A stretch of 64,000 nt of DNA from Viridibacillus soli (GTDB lineage: Bacteria; Bacillota; Bacilli; Bacillales_A; Planococcaceae): positions 162,307 through 226,306 of the forward strand of contig NZ_JAEOAH010000007.1 in the NCBI RefSeq assembly GCF_016612995.1, given 5' to 3'. Position 1 is the first letter of the stretch, and each line of letters starts with the position of its first letter. The position numbers were made by a program, and so were the translations under genes. Positions 53,807-64,000 of this stretch are shown here, one piece after another. The notes beneath the pieces are model-generated. The model saw only the letters and a list, made by a program, of their open reading frames with translations, ran no database searches and was not told the DNA's origin.

Positions 53807-54839
53807 TAGCTCGGTATTTTTTCAAAGCGATGAAATTTAATAAAATGAATAGTACAGAAAATAACAGCAATACACCTAGGTCGATCGCGATATCGCTAAA
53901 CGTAAAACCTTTATACATAACACCGGTTAAAGCATCTGCGGCGTAGTAAAGCGGCATAATTTTGCCGATTGAAAGTAACCAATCTGCCATGCCCTCCAGT
54001 GGAAATAATCCTGTAAAGAAAATTTGCGGTACGATGACGAGCGGGATAAACTGTACCATTTGGAATTCTGAAGAAGCAAAACTTGATAATAAAATACCTA
54101 GTGATAAAGCGATTAATGCTAACAATAAATTTATTAGTAGAACATACCAAATGGAGCCAACTAGAACAATATCAAGCACGTTTACGGCATATAATACGAC
54201 GATTAATGTTTGAATTATAGCAAATAACCCGTAGCCAACTAAATAACCAAGAACAACTTCATGACGGCGAATAGGCGTAGCTAATAGCCTCTCTATAGTG
54301 CCTGTTGTGCGTTCCTTTAATAACGCAATTCCTGCAATTAAGAATACAAAAAAGAATACGAAAAAGCCGACTAGAATCGGGCTAATGACATCAAATAACT
54401 GAGTATCCTCATTACCGTATACATAATCAGTTGTTACTGCTAAAGTAGGTGCATTACTTGGAGCATTATCCATTTGCATCGTTGTTAGTGCTTGCTTAAC
54501 CTGCAGCTGAAGCGCCTTTGCTTTACTCGGCGAATCATTTTGTAATGTAACTAATAGTTGCCCATCATCAACTACGAGCCAGCCATCTAGATCATCAGTA
54601 AGTGCCTGTTTTTTTGAAAGATGGTCATACTTCTCCACATCTATATTCGCTTTTTGTAAAGCATCGACAATTTTCAAATCCATTCCAACTACCCCAAGCT
54701 TCGGGGAGGTGTCATCTGTATGAAAGATAAAGTACATTAAACTCAAAATAAGTAATGGTGCAAGAAATAATAGTGCAAGCGTACGTCTGTCTCTTAGCAT
54801 TTGCTGAATAATTCTTTTCACTAAAGCAGTGATTCTCAT
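53802..54839 (-). CDS. ABC-2 type exporter permease
   Basis: 345 residues. One N-terminal helix (about 22-42) is followed by an outside domain and five to six helices from about 160. KERTTGTIERLLATPIRRHEV is the ABC-2 signature region, and SFASSEFQMVQFIPLVIVPQIFFTGLFPLEGMADWL is typical (NodJ/DrrB-like). It is paired with the ATPase upstream by a 4-base overlap. Lipid or drug export is possible; the substrate is unknown. Confidence 0.9.
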   Translation of the reverse strand: MRITALVKRIIQQMLRDRRTLALLFLAPLLILSLMYFIFHTDDTSPKLGVVGMDLKIVDALQKANIDVEKYDHLSKKQALTDDLDGWLVVDDGQLLVTLQNDSPSKAKALQLQVKQALTTMQMDNAPSNAPTLAVTTDYVYGNEDTQLFDVISPILVGFFVFFFVFLIAGIALLKERTTGTIERLLATPIRRHEVVLGYLVGYGLFAIIQTLIVVLYAVNVLDIVLVGSIWYVLLINLLLALIALSLGILLSSFASSEFQMVQFIPLVIVPQIFFTGLFPLEGMADWLLSIGKIMPLYYAADALTGVMYKGFTFSDIAIDLGVLLLFSVLFILLNFIALKKYRAI

Positions 54840-55558
54840 AGCTTAGCACCTCCAGCTTGTAAAAAGACTTCATCAAATGTTTTTGCATTATAAAGTGTTT
54901 TTAATTCTGTAGGTGTACCATGTGTGATAATTTTCCCTTCCCGCATTAAGGCAAGTTCATCGCATTTTTCTGCTTCATCCATCACATGAGTCGTAATAAG
55001 AATGGTTTTCTTTTCTACTTTTTTCAAGCGTTCAAGCTCTTGCCAAATTGTGAGTTTTAATGCGGGGTCTATCCCAACAGTTGGCTCATCTAAAATAAGA
55101 ATATCCGGGTTTTGAATGAGTGCAATGGCAAGTGATAATCTGCGCTTCATACCACCAGAATATGTTTCTACCTTTTGGGAAAGAGCATTTGTAAGTTGGA
55201 CAATGTCCGCTGCATAGGTAATTCGTTTGGCTCTTTCTACTTTATTAAATGAATAAAGCTTCGCGAAAAATTGCATATTTTCTATCCCGGTTAAATCAGT
55301 GTATAGCGCATCCGATTGTGCCATATAGCCAATTTTTTGGAGTAAATTGTAGTTGGGTACAGCTTGCTGTAAAACTTCTATGTGGCCAGCATCAGCTTTT
55401 AACATTCCTACCATCAATTTGATTAATGTCGTTTTACCACAGCCAGATGGCCCGATAAGACCAAAGATTTTACCAGAATCAATCGACAGGCTAACATTTT
55501 GAATAATAGGTCGTCTTTGAAAATGTTTTTGTACATCCGTTAATTGAATAGTAGACAT
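54836..55558 (-). CDS. ABC exporter ATP-binding protein
   Basis: 240 residues. Walker A GPSGCGKTT near 37, signature YSGGMKRRLSLA near 134, Walker B ILILDEPTVGID. ATG 55558 follows AAGGAGTG by 6 bases; the GTG three codons upstream overlaps the site. It forms a two-gene exporter with the permease. Confidence 0.93.
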   Translation of the reverse strand: MSTIQLTDVQKHFQRRPIIQNVSLSIDSGKIFGLIGPSGCGKTTLIKLMVGMLKADAGHIEVLQQAVPNYNLLQKIGYMAQSDALYTDLTGIENMQFFAKLYSFNKVERAKRITYAADIVQLTNALSQKVETYSGGMKRRLSLAIALIQNPDILILDEPTVGIDPALKLTIWQELERLKKVEKKTILITTHVMDEAEKCDELALMREGKIITHGTPTELKTLYNAKTFDEVFLQAGGAKL

Positions 55559-55666
55559 ATGATTCACTCCTTTTTAACGATCTTGTAAAGAGAGTTGATT
55601 GTACAAATAGTCTAATGTAGCTCGGAATACATTACAATATTTATTTGTTCCTAGGGGGATTACTAA

Positions 55667-56512
55667 GTGGGAGAAACAATGATAGGTGAAATTGTAAAAT
55701 GTATGGCCATTTATGGAGATGATAGTACAATCCAAGAAATCCAAACGGCCCATCGGTTAAAGTTAGCTAAGTTTTGGGAAATAGAGAAGGGTATGCGAAT
55801 ACTTGAAATAGGATGTGGACAAGGGGATACCACAGTTGTATTAGCACATTTAGTAGGAGAAACAGGTTTCGTACATGGTGTGGATATTGCAACCGCGGAT
55901 TATGGCAGTCCGATTACATTGGGACAAGCAGCTTCGCATTTGAAAGCTTCCAAGCTAGGTCAGCAAATTCAAATGGATTTAGCAGTAGATGTGTTATCAG
56001 ATGACATCGAGTTTGCAGAAAAATCATTTGATGTTGTTGTGCTGTCTCATTGCTCCTGGTATTTCCAATCAGCCGATCAGCTAGCTGCAGTATTAAAGAA
56101 GGCAAGAAAATGGGGTAGAACATTGTGCTTTGCAGAATGGGATGCAAGAGTAACAAGTATTGAACAATATCCTCATTTTCTAGCGGTCTTAATTCAAGCT
56201 CAATATGAAGCGTTTAAAGAAACAAGTATTTCTAATATCCGTACATTATTTACAGTAGAGGATATTAAGGAAATAGTTTCGCACACGGGTTGGCAAATAC
56301 AACGAGAGGATTCAATTTATTCTCCTGAATTACAGGACGGGGAATGGGAAGTGGGTTTTACTTTACATGATTATGCCATGGAGCTTGCGGCTGTAGACGG
56401 AATCCCTTCGAAATTAGTAAATTTAATTCAATCTGAAGTTACTTTATTAACTACTATAACTACTGAAGGAAGTATTAAACCAATGTCCACATACGTATTA
56501 AAAGGGAATTAA
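55667..56512 (+). CDS. SAM-dependent methyltransferase
   Basis: 281 residues. RILEIGCGQGDTTVVLAHL near 44 is the SAM motif I, HGVDIA motif II and FDVVVLSHCSWYF motif III. The acceptor is unknown. The GTG start (55667) follows AGGGGGAT; an ATG four codons on is an alternative. Confidence 0.85.
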   Translation: MGETMIGEIVKCMAIYGDDSTIQEIQTAHRLKLAKFWEIEKGMRILEIGCGQGDTTVVLAHLVGETGFVHGVDIATADYGSPITLGQAASHLKASKLGQQIQMDLAVDVLSDDIEFAEKSFDVVVLSHCSWYFQSADQLAAVLKKARKWGRTLCFAEWDARVTSIEQYPHFLAVLIQAQYEAFKETSISNIRTLFTVEDIKEIVSHTGWQIQREDSIYSPELQDGEWEVGFTLHDYAMELAAVDGIPSKLVNLIQSEVTLLTTITTEGSIKPMSTYVLKGN

Positions 56513-56879
56513 TATAAGGCATTTTCCTAATGGGGAACAGTGTGGCGACTCCAATCATTTCTTTAAAGTTTTTATTCATCGCATCACTTTTCATAAGGCC
56601 ATTTTATACTGGTCCATAGCTGCCTTACAGCATCAGTTATTTGATATATGATAAAATAACAAAAAACCTTACAGCAACCTCATAGATAGAGGAACAGAGT
56701 AAGGTTTCTTGTTTGAGATTATTGAGTCTTTTGTAAGAATCATTATTCATCATAGTTGTCGGACGGATAAAAGTCAATATGACTGAAGACTTTTAGTACA
56801 AACGTGATAGTTTAAATAATGTAAAGAAGGACGACTCGTCATAAAGACAAAGCCAACCCCAACCATCTTTTTTATTTTC
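56513..56879. terminator. Intergenic region with terminators for ddh
   Basis: About 370 bases. On the - strand a hairpin AAACCTTAC/GTAAGGTTT with an inner CCTC/GAGG (56664-56712) ends in TTTTTT. A second stem AAAAGTC/GACTTTT lies at 56768-56794. Both could end the ddh transcript. Nothing else is recognised. Confidence 0.6.
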
Positions 56880-57863
56880 TTACAGTAATTCTTTGCGAAG
56901 CTCTGCTGCAGATTTTGGTGATAACAAACCAAATGGGATATCGAATACAGTTTTCGCACCGTGATCGCCTGTTTTGTTCAGTTTGTAAGCCGCACGCGCA
57001 AAGGCAACAAGAATACTTGATGTGAAAAATGGATTACTTTCTAAGTTTAAAGAGAACTCCATAATTTGCTTGTGCTCAGCTTGAGATTCACCACTGCGAA
57101 TAACAAATCCACCATGAGGCATGCCACTATGATTTGCAGCAAGCTCTTCTTCAGAGATGAAATTCACTGTTGTATCATAATCTGCGAAGTAGTTTGGCAT
57201 TGTTTTAATTTGATCTTCAATTTTTTCTGCATCTACGCCTTCTTCTAAAACTACGAAGCATTCACGCGCATGTTTTTCACGTGTTGTAAGTTCGGGATTT
57301 TCACCATTGCGTACGCGGTTTACAGCTTCTTCGATTGGTAAAGTGTATTGTACCGCATTTTTAACACCTTCAATACGACGAACTGCATCCGAGTGACCTT
57401 GGCTCAAGCCATCGCCCCAAAAAGTATAAGTATTTCCAATAGGTAAAACTGCTTCACCTAAAAGACGATTTAATGAAAATAAACCTGGATCCCATCCAAC
57501 TGAAATGATACTTACTTTGTTTGCAGGTTCAGCCACCGCATTTACTGCATCAAAAAATGCTGGAATTTTCGCATGTGTATCATAGCTATCGATTGTATTA
57601 AACCATTGCGCGAAATGAGGTACTTGTTCAGGTAGATCAGTTGCAGATCCACCACATAAAATCATGACATCAATAGCATCTTTATATTGTTCTGCATCGG
57701 CCACAGCATATACCGGAACATTTGCACTCGCAATTTTTAATGAAGACGGATCACGACGAGTAAACACCGCCACTAGCTCCATATCATGATTTTGTGCAAT
57801 TGCTCCTTCCACGCCACGCCCTAAATTACCATAACCTACAATACCAATTCGAATTTTGCTCAA
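56880..57863 (-). CDS. ddh: Meso-diaminopimelate D-dehydrogenase
   Basis: 327 residues. IGIVGYGNLGRGVEGAI is the NADP-binding start; SVGWDPGLFSLNRLL and WGDGLSQGHSDAVRRI are diagnostic of DAP dehydrogenases. It makes meso-DAP from tetrahydrodipicolinate in one step for lysine and cell wall. The start is TTG 57863 after GGGGGAACGAC; the longer upstream frame lacks a ribosome site. The enzyme is characteristic of some Lysinibacillus/Ureibacillus strains. Confidence 0.94.
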   Translation of the reverse strand: MSKIRIGIVGYGNLGRGVEGAIAQNHDMELVAVFTRRDPSSLKIASANVPVYAVADAEQYKDAIDVMILCGGSATDLPEQVPHFAQWFNTIDSYDTHAKIPAFFDAVNAVAEPANKVSIISVGWDPGLFSLNRLLGEAVLPIGNTYTFWGDGLSQGHSDAVRRIEGVKNAVQYTLPIEEAVNRVRNGENPELTTREKHARECFVVLEEGVDAEKIEDQIKTMPNYFADYDTTVNFISEEELAANHSGMPHGGFVIRSGESQAEHKQIMEFSLNLESNPFFTSSILVAFARAAYKLNKTGDHGAKTVFDIPFGLLSPKSAAELRKELL

Positions 57864-57967
57864 AGTCGTTCCCCCTAGAAATATGTATAGTACCAACAAA
57901 TATACTACCAATTGTAAAGTTTATTTAGAAAATTCACAATGCTTTATGCTAGATTATTAGAAAGCGT

Positions 57968-58183
57968 ATGCATTACGTGATATTTAAACCATATGCAAGA
58001 AGATATCATGAACTTTCTATTAACCGCATAGAATATTCTACGCGTATGTATCAAATATTATATGAAAATAAAGAATTAATGTTTCTAGATGAAAAATCTC
58101 CAAATAATATCGAATTGAGAAAAAATCTACATACGCTGCCAAGTGGTTTCAAAACATACTACAACGAAATCCGTGTTAAATAA
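57968..58183 (+). CDS. Small hypothetical protein
   Basis: 71 residues, basic and Tyr-rich (MHYVIFKPYARRYHELSINR), no membrane segment. AGAAAG is a weak ribosome site. I do not recognise it; it may be real because it fills a gap between ddh and the leuA leader and ends cleanly. Confidence 0.5.
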   Translation: MHYVIFKPYARRYHELSINRIEYSTRMYQILYENKELMFLDEKSPNNIELRKNLHTLPSGFKTYYNEIRVK

Positions 58184-58261
58184 AAATAGCTCCCTCAATT
58201 TTGATTGAAAAATAATTTTATTTTTCTGACAATATTGTTGACGGAACAGAAAACAGCGTGT

Positions 58262-58556
58262 AGAATCAGTTTTAATCAAATAATTAGTAAGCAATGATTG
58301 GAAATAGTAAGAGGATAAATGAGCTTGTCAGAGAACCGGTGGGTGGTGAGAACCGGTAGTTATTTACCTTTGAACTCGTCCAAGAGCTACTCCGTGAATG
58401 AATAGTAACGGATGTCGGGATTCTGCCGTTAAAAGAATAGGTGGTAATAGCCACCGAAGTGAGTGGGTTCATGTTATATGCATGGATCAATTAGAGTGGT
58501 ACCGCGAGCACAGCCTCGCCTCTATAGTTTCTATAGAGGCGGGGCTTTTTATTATT
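58262..58556 (+). promoter_or_regulatory. T-box riboswitch (Leu) for leuA
   Basis: AATAGTAAGAGG (about 58298-58309) begins stem I, with GAGAACCGGTGGGTGGTGAGAACCGG forming its apical arm. GAACTCG contains a likely Leu specifier CTC at 58375-58377. The T-box TGGTACCGCGAG (58498-58509) precedes a terminator GCCTCGCCTCTATAG/CTATAGAGGCGGGGC (58513-58545) with Ts. Uncharged tRNA-Leu would permit readthrough. Confidence 0.92.
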
Positions 58557-58583
58557 TCAAAAAAGAAAAGGAGTGTATGTGAG

Positions 58584-60176
58584 ATGTCGAGAAAAATATG
58601 GGTGTTTGATACGACTTTACGTGATGGGGAGCAAGTACCGGGGGCGAAACTAAATTTATATGAAAAGTTAGAAGTAGCTCATCAATTAAAAAAATTACAA
58701 GTAGATATTATTGAAGCTGGTTTCCCAGCCTCTTCAGCTGGTGATTTTAATGCGGTAAAAGAAATTGCGATGAAAGTCGGCAATACGGATCATCTTATGA
58801 TTACAGCTCTTGCACGTGCTGTGAAAGCGGATATTGATGCCGTTTATAATAGTGTCAAATATGCTGAAAAACCGTTAATCCATATGGTTCTTGGCACTTC
58901 AGATATTCATGTTGAGAAGAAATTTGGTAAATCTAAAAATCAAATTTTAGATATAGGAATAGAAGCGGTTAAATACGCAAAAACGTTATTACCGGAAGTA
59001 CAATATTCTACCGAAGATGCATCTCGCTCTGATTTTGAATACTTATGGTCGACAATTGAAGCTGTCGTAAAAGCGGGTGCTACGATGATAAATGTCCCAG
59101 ATACAGTAGGTTTTGCAGTGCCAGAGGAATTCGGTGAATTAATATTTAAATTAAATGACCGTCTAAAAAATCTAAATGACAAAGTGCTTCTAAGTGTACA
59201 TTGTCATAATGATTTAGGAATGGCTACGGCAAACACTTTAGCTGCTATAAAAAATGGAGCAGATAAAGTGGAGTGTACGATAAACGGTATCGGCGAGCGC
59301 GCTGGAAATGCGGCATTAGAAGAAGTGATTATGGCTTTAAATACACGCTCACCGTTTTATAACGCAAACACGAATATCAATACAAAAGAAATTATGAATA
59401 CATCAAAGCTAGTTAGTAGCTTAATGGGACTTGATGTACAGGTGAATAAAGCAATTACAGGAGATAATGCTTTTGCACATTCGTCGGGCATTCATCAAGA
59501 TGGCTTGCTAAAATCACGTGATGCCTATGAAATTATTAGTCCTACAGAGGTCGGCTTAGATGATATGGAGCTTGTCTTAACAGCCCGTTCTGGTCGCCAT
59601 GCAGTGAAAAATGCGCTTGAAAAATTAGCCTTTAATCAATTAACAGGAGAACAATTCGAAGAAGTTTTTGCTGATTTCTTAGTATTAGCTGATGCGAAAA
59701 AAGAAGTATATAATCACGATCTATATATTATCGTAGAGAAATATTTCGCACGCCATGATATGAATGAAGAAATTCAACATCATAGTGACAATTTCTATGA
59801 GCTGTTGGATCTGCAAGTAATTAGTAATACCATCTTCCCCTCAGCAAGTGTCAAAATTAAAAAGGGTGACCAGATATTTAAAAGCAGCACAGTAGCATCT
59901 GGCCCAATTGATGCACTCTACTCATCGATTAAAGAAGTCATCGATATCGATATAAAATTGTTAGAGTACAAAATTAGCAGCGTATCAAGAGGGAAAGAAG
60001 CGTTAGGAAAAGTGAAATTACAAGTAGAATATAAAGGTGAAAAATACATTGCGAAAGCAACGGATACAGATGTCATCAAGGCAAGTGCATTAGCTTATAT
60101 TAATGCAGTGAACAGCATTATTGTGGAGAATTTATTACCTAAAATAATTAAAGAACCTGTTACACAAACACTTTAG
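58584..60176 (+). CDS. leuA: 2-isopropylmalate synthase
   Basis: 530 residues. [17 protein letters not shown] opens the TIM barrel, [19 protein letters not shown] gives the metal-binding HxH, and [15 protein letters not shown] is family-specific. The C-terminal LeuA allosteric domain (about 390-530) is present, so leucine feedback is expected. ATG 58584 follows AAAAGGAG. It stands alone without leuBCD or ilv genes here. Confidence 0.93.
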   Translation: MSRKIWVFDTTLRDGEQVPGAKLNLYEKLEVAHQLKKLQVDIIEAGFPASSAGDFNAVKEIAMKVGNTDHLMITALARAVKADIDAVYNSVKYAEKPLIHMVLGTSDIHVEKKFGKSKNQILDIGIEAVKYAKTLLPEVQYSTEDASRSDFEYLWSTIEAVVKAGATMINVPDTVGFAVPEEFGELIFKLNDRLKNLNDKVLLSVHCHNDLGMATANTLAAIKNGADKVECTINGIGERAGNAALEEVIMALNTRSPFYNANTNINTKEIMNTSKLVSSLMGLDVQVNKAITGDNAFAHSSGIHQDGLLKSRDAYEIISPTEVGLDDMELVLTARSGRHAVKNALEKLAFNQLTGEQFEEVFADFLVLADAKKEVYNHDLYIIVEKYFARHDMNEEIQHHSDNFYELLDLQVISNTIFPSASVKIKKGDQIFKSSTVASGPIDALYSSIKEVIDIDIKLLEYKISSVSRGKEALGKVKLQVEYKGEKYIAKATDTDVIKASALAYINAVNSIIVENLLPKIIKEPVTQTL

Positions 60177-60183
60177 TTACCAA

Positions 60184-60217
60184 GAACAACTTCTGCATAA
60201 TACGGGAAGTTGTTTTT
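60184..60217 (+). terminator. Terminator after leuA
   Basis: GAACAACTTC pairs with GAAGTTGTTTTT. Confidence 0.85.
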
Positions 60218-60259
60218 GCTTGTGTAAAAATTATGTAATTGCAAAAAGAGAGCAATAAA

Positions 60260-60654
60260 ATGAATGTTTATCAAGCAAAGCAAAGCAATTTGATATGGAA
60301 GGCGTAGCGAAGTTGTTCAATTTGTATCGTCAATTTATTGAGGAGAGCCTTTTTAATAAGGATTCAATTATCTTTGTTGCTAAAAAAGGCAGAGAGTACA
60401 TAGGTTTCACACATATTTATTCAACCTATTCTTCAATTTCGACAAAGAAAGCATGGGTATTAAATGATTTATTTGTAAAGGAGAGCAATAGAAAAGAGGG
60501 TGTAGTCAGCAATTACTAGAGTCAGCAATGTATTTGGGTACGAACAAATGCTAGTTATTTAATATTAGAAACAGCTCCAATAAATTAAAATGAAAAAGCG
60601 TTATATGAAAAGAATGGTTTTGTCCATTAAATTGAATTTAAGCATTACACATAG
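60260..60654 (+). pseudogene. GNAT acetyltransferase gene with multiple lesions
   Basis: ATG 60260 reads MNVYQAKQSN, then a one-base loss near 60288 shifts the frame to MEGVAKLFNLYRQF. This stays open through SIIFVAKKGREYIGF and KAWVLNDLFVKESNRKEG. A lost G near 60502 and an extra A near 60547 shift it again, before SYLILETAPIN, a stop, NEKALYEKNGFVH, another stop and IEFKHYT. The full length of about 130 codons and the FVKESNRKEG-LYEKNGF motifs are GNAT-like. Confidence 0.85.
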
Positions 60655-60794
60655 AATTTTGTTACTACAGATATTTGAAGTCAATTAGTCTACTTTCGCA
60701 CCAAAAAAATTATTGCAATAAGTTGACGGTATCAATTTATATCAAAGGTTATTTGCTGATTTCTGTTTATGAAAGTTGAGGTAATTAATAGATA

Positions 60795-60851
60795 AGTCCT
60801 CATTTAAATTTCAACATTAAATAAATTCAATGTGATTTCTAAATGAGGACT
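60795..60851 (-). terminator. Terminator-like hairpin after the collagen-like gene
   Basis: AGTCCTCATTTA and TAAATGAGGACT form a perfect 12-bp stem around a 33-base AT-rich loop; the - strand T-run is weak. The 204 bases between 60655 and the CDS hold nothing else recognised. Confidence 0.65.
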
Positions 60852-60858
60852 AATTAGA

Positions 60859-64000
<3,142 letters not shown>

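Overview
Low-GC Gram-positive, endospore-forming chromosome segment. Spore genes (spoVA genes, spoVIF, CotZ/CotO-like coat proteins, a YjcZ-like peptide, a BclA-like collagen-repeat protein), Spx/MecA/SpxH/CtsR/FapR-type regulation and long synteny with the Bacillus subtilis yis, yit, yja, yjb and yjc regions point to Bacillales. A stand-alone meso-diaminopimelate dehydrogenase and many differences from Bacillus proper suggest a Lysinibacillus/Solibacillus/Ureibacillus-like member of Planococcaceae. The genus is inference.

Layout. 1-5.5 kb: 3' part of addA, a DUF418 membrane protein, yisK, yisL and a 3' remnant of a second yisL. 5.6-6.75 kb: a gene-free repeat island, with a 21-bp GAGT-headed array followed by six alternating 124-bp units whose hairpin stems covary. 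6.8-11.4 kb: a membrane-anchored GH13-like protein that has lost its catalytic residues, then yitS(degV)/yitU/yitV/yitW. 11.4-14.8 kb: fnr diverging from a CtsR-controlled ClpB that lacks the N domain. 15-17.2 kb: fabH-fabF behind a FapR-type operator. 17.6-25.3 kb: trpS with a T-box, then oppABCDF. 25.7-38.5 kb: spx, mecA, coiA, pepF, a RoxS/RsaE-type sRNA, spxH-yjbI, a lytic transglycosylase and CYTH protein, yjbL, relQ, nadK, yjbO and mgtE.

38.5-45 kb: spore genes (cotO-like, cotZ, YhcN/YlaJ-type lipoprotein-spoVAC-spoVAD-spoVAEb, yjcZ-like, spoVIF), then yjcF-yjcG-yjcH. 45-53.4 kb: accessory housekeeping genes: pgpA-like, a lipoprotein nuclease, a histidine phosphatase, a broken ECF sigma gene with an intact partner, a ykkC-class riboswitch ahead of a NUDIX gene, an XRE/membrane-protein pair and a PiT phosphate transporter. 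53.4-64 kb: a relic of a peptide-binding lipoprotein, an ABC-2 exporter, a methyltransferase, ddh, T-box-leuA, a decayed GNAT gene, and the 3' end of a giant Gly-X-Thr repeat protein that runs off the window.

The genes form several functional sets: redox/thiol stress and respiration control (Spx, SpxH, MecA, Fnr, RoxS, truncated haemoglobin), peptide uptake and competence (Opp, CoiA, MecA, PepF), lipid synthesis (FabH/F under FapR, DegV), and spore coat/germination. The most unusual signals are the covarying 124-bp repeat array, the dispersed 21-bp arrays, the pseudo-amylase, the N-less ClpB, the ATT start of coiA, the ykkC-variant/NUDIX pair and the frameshifted sigma factor. All identifications come from reading the sequence and recalled family knowledge; no database search was run.
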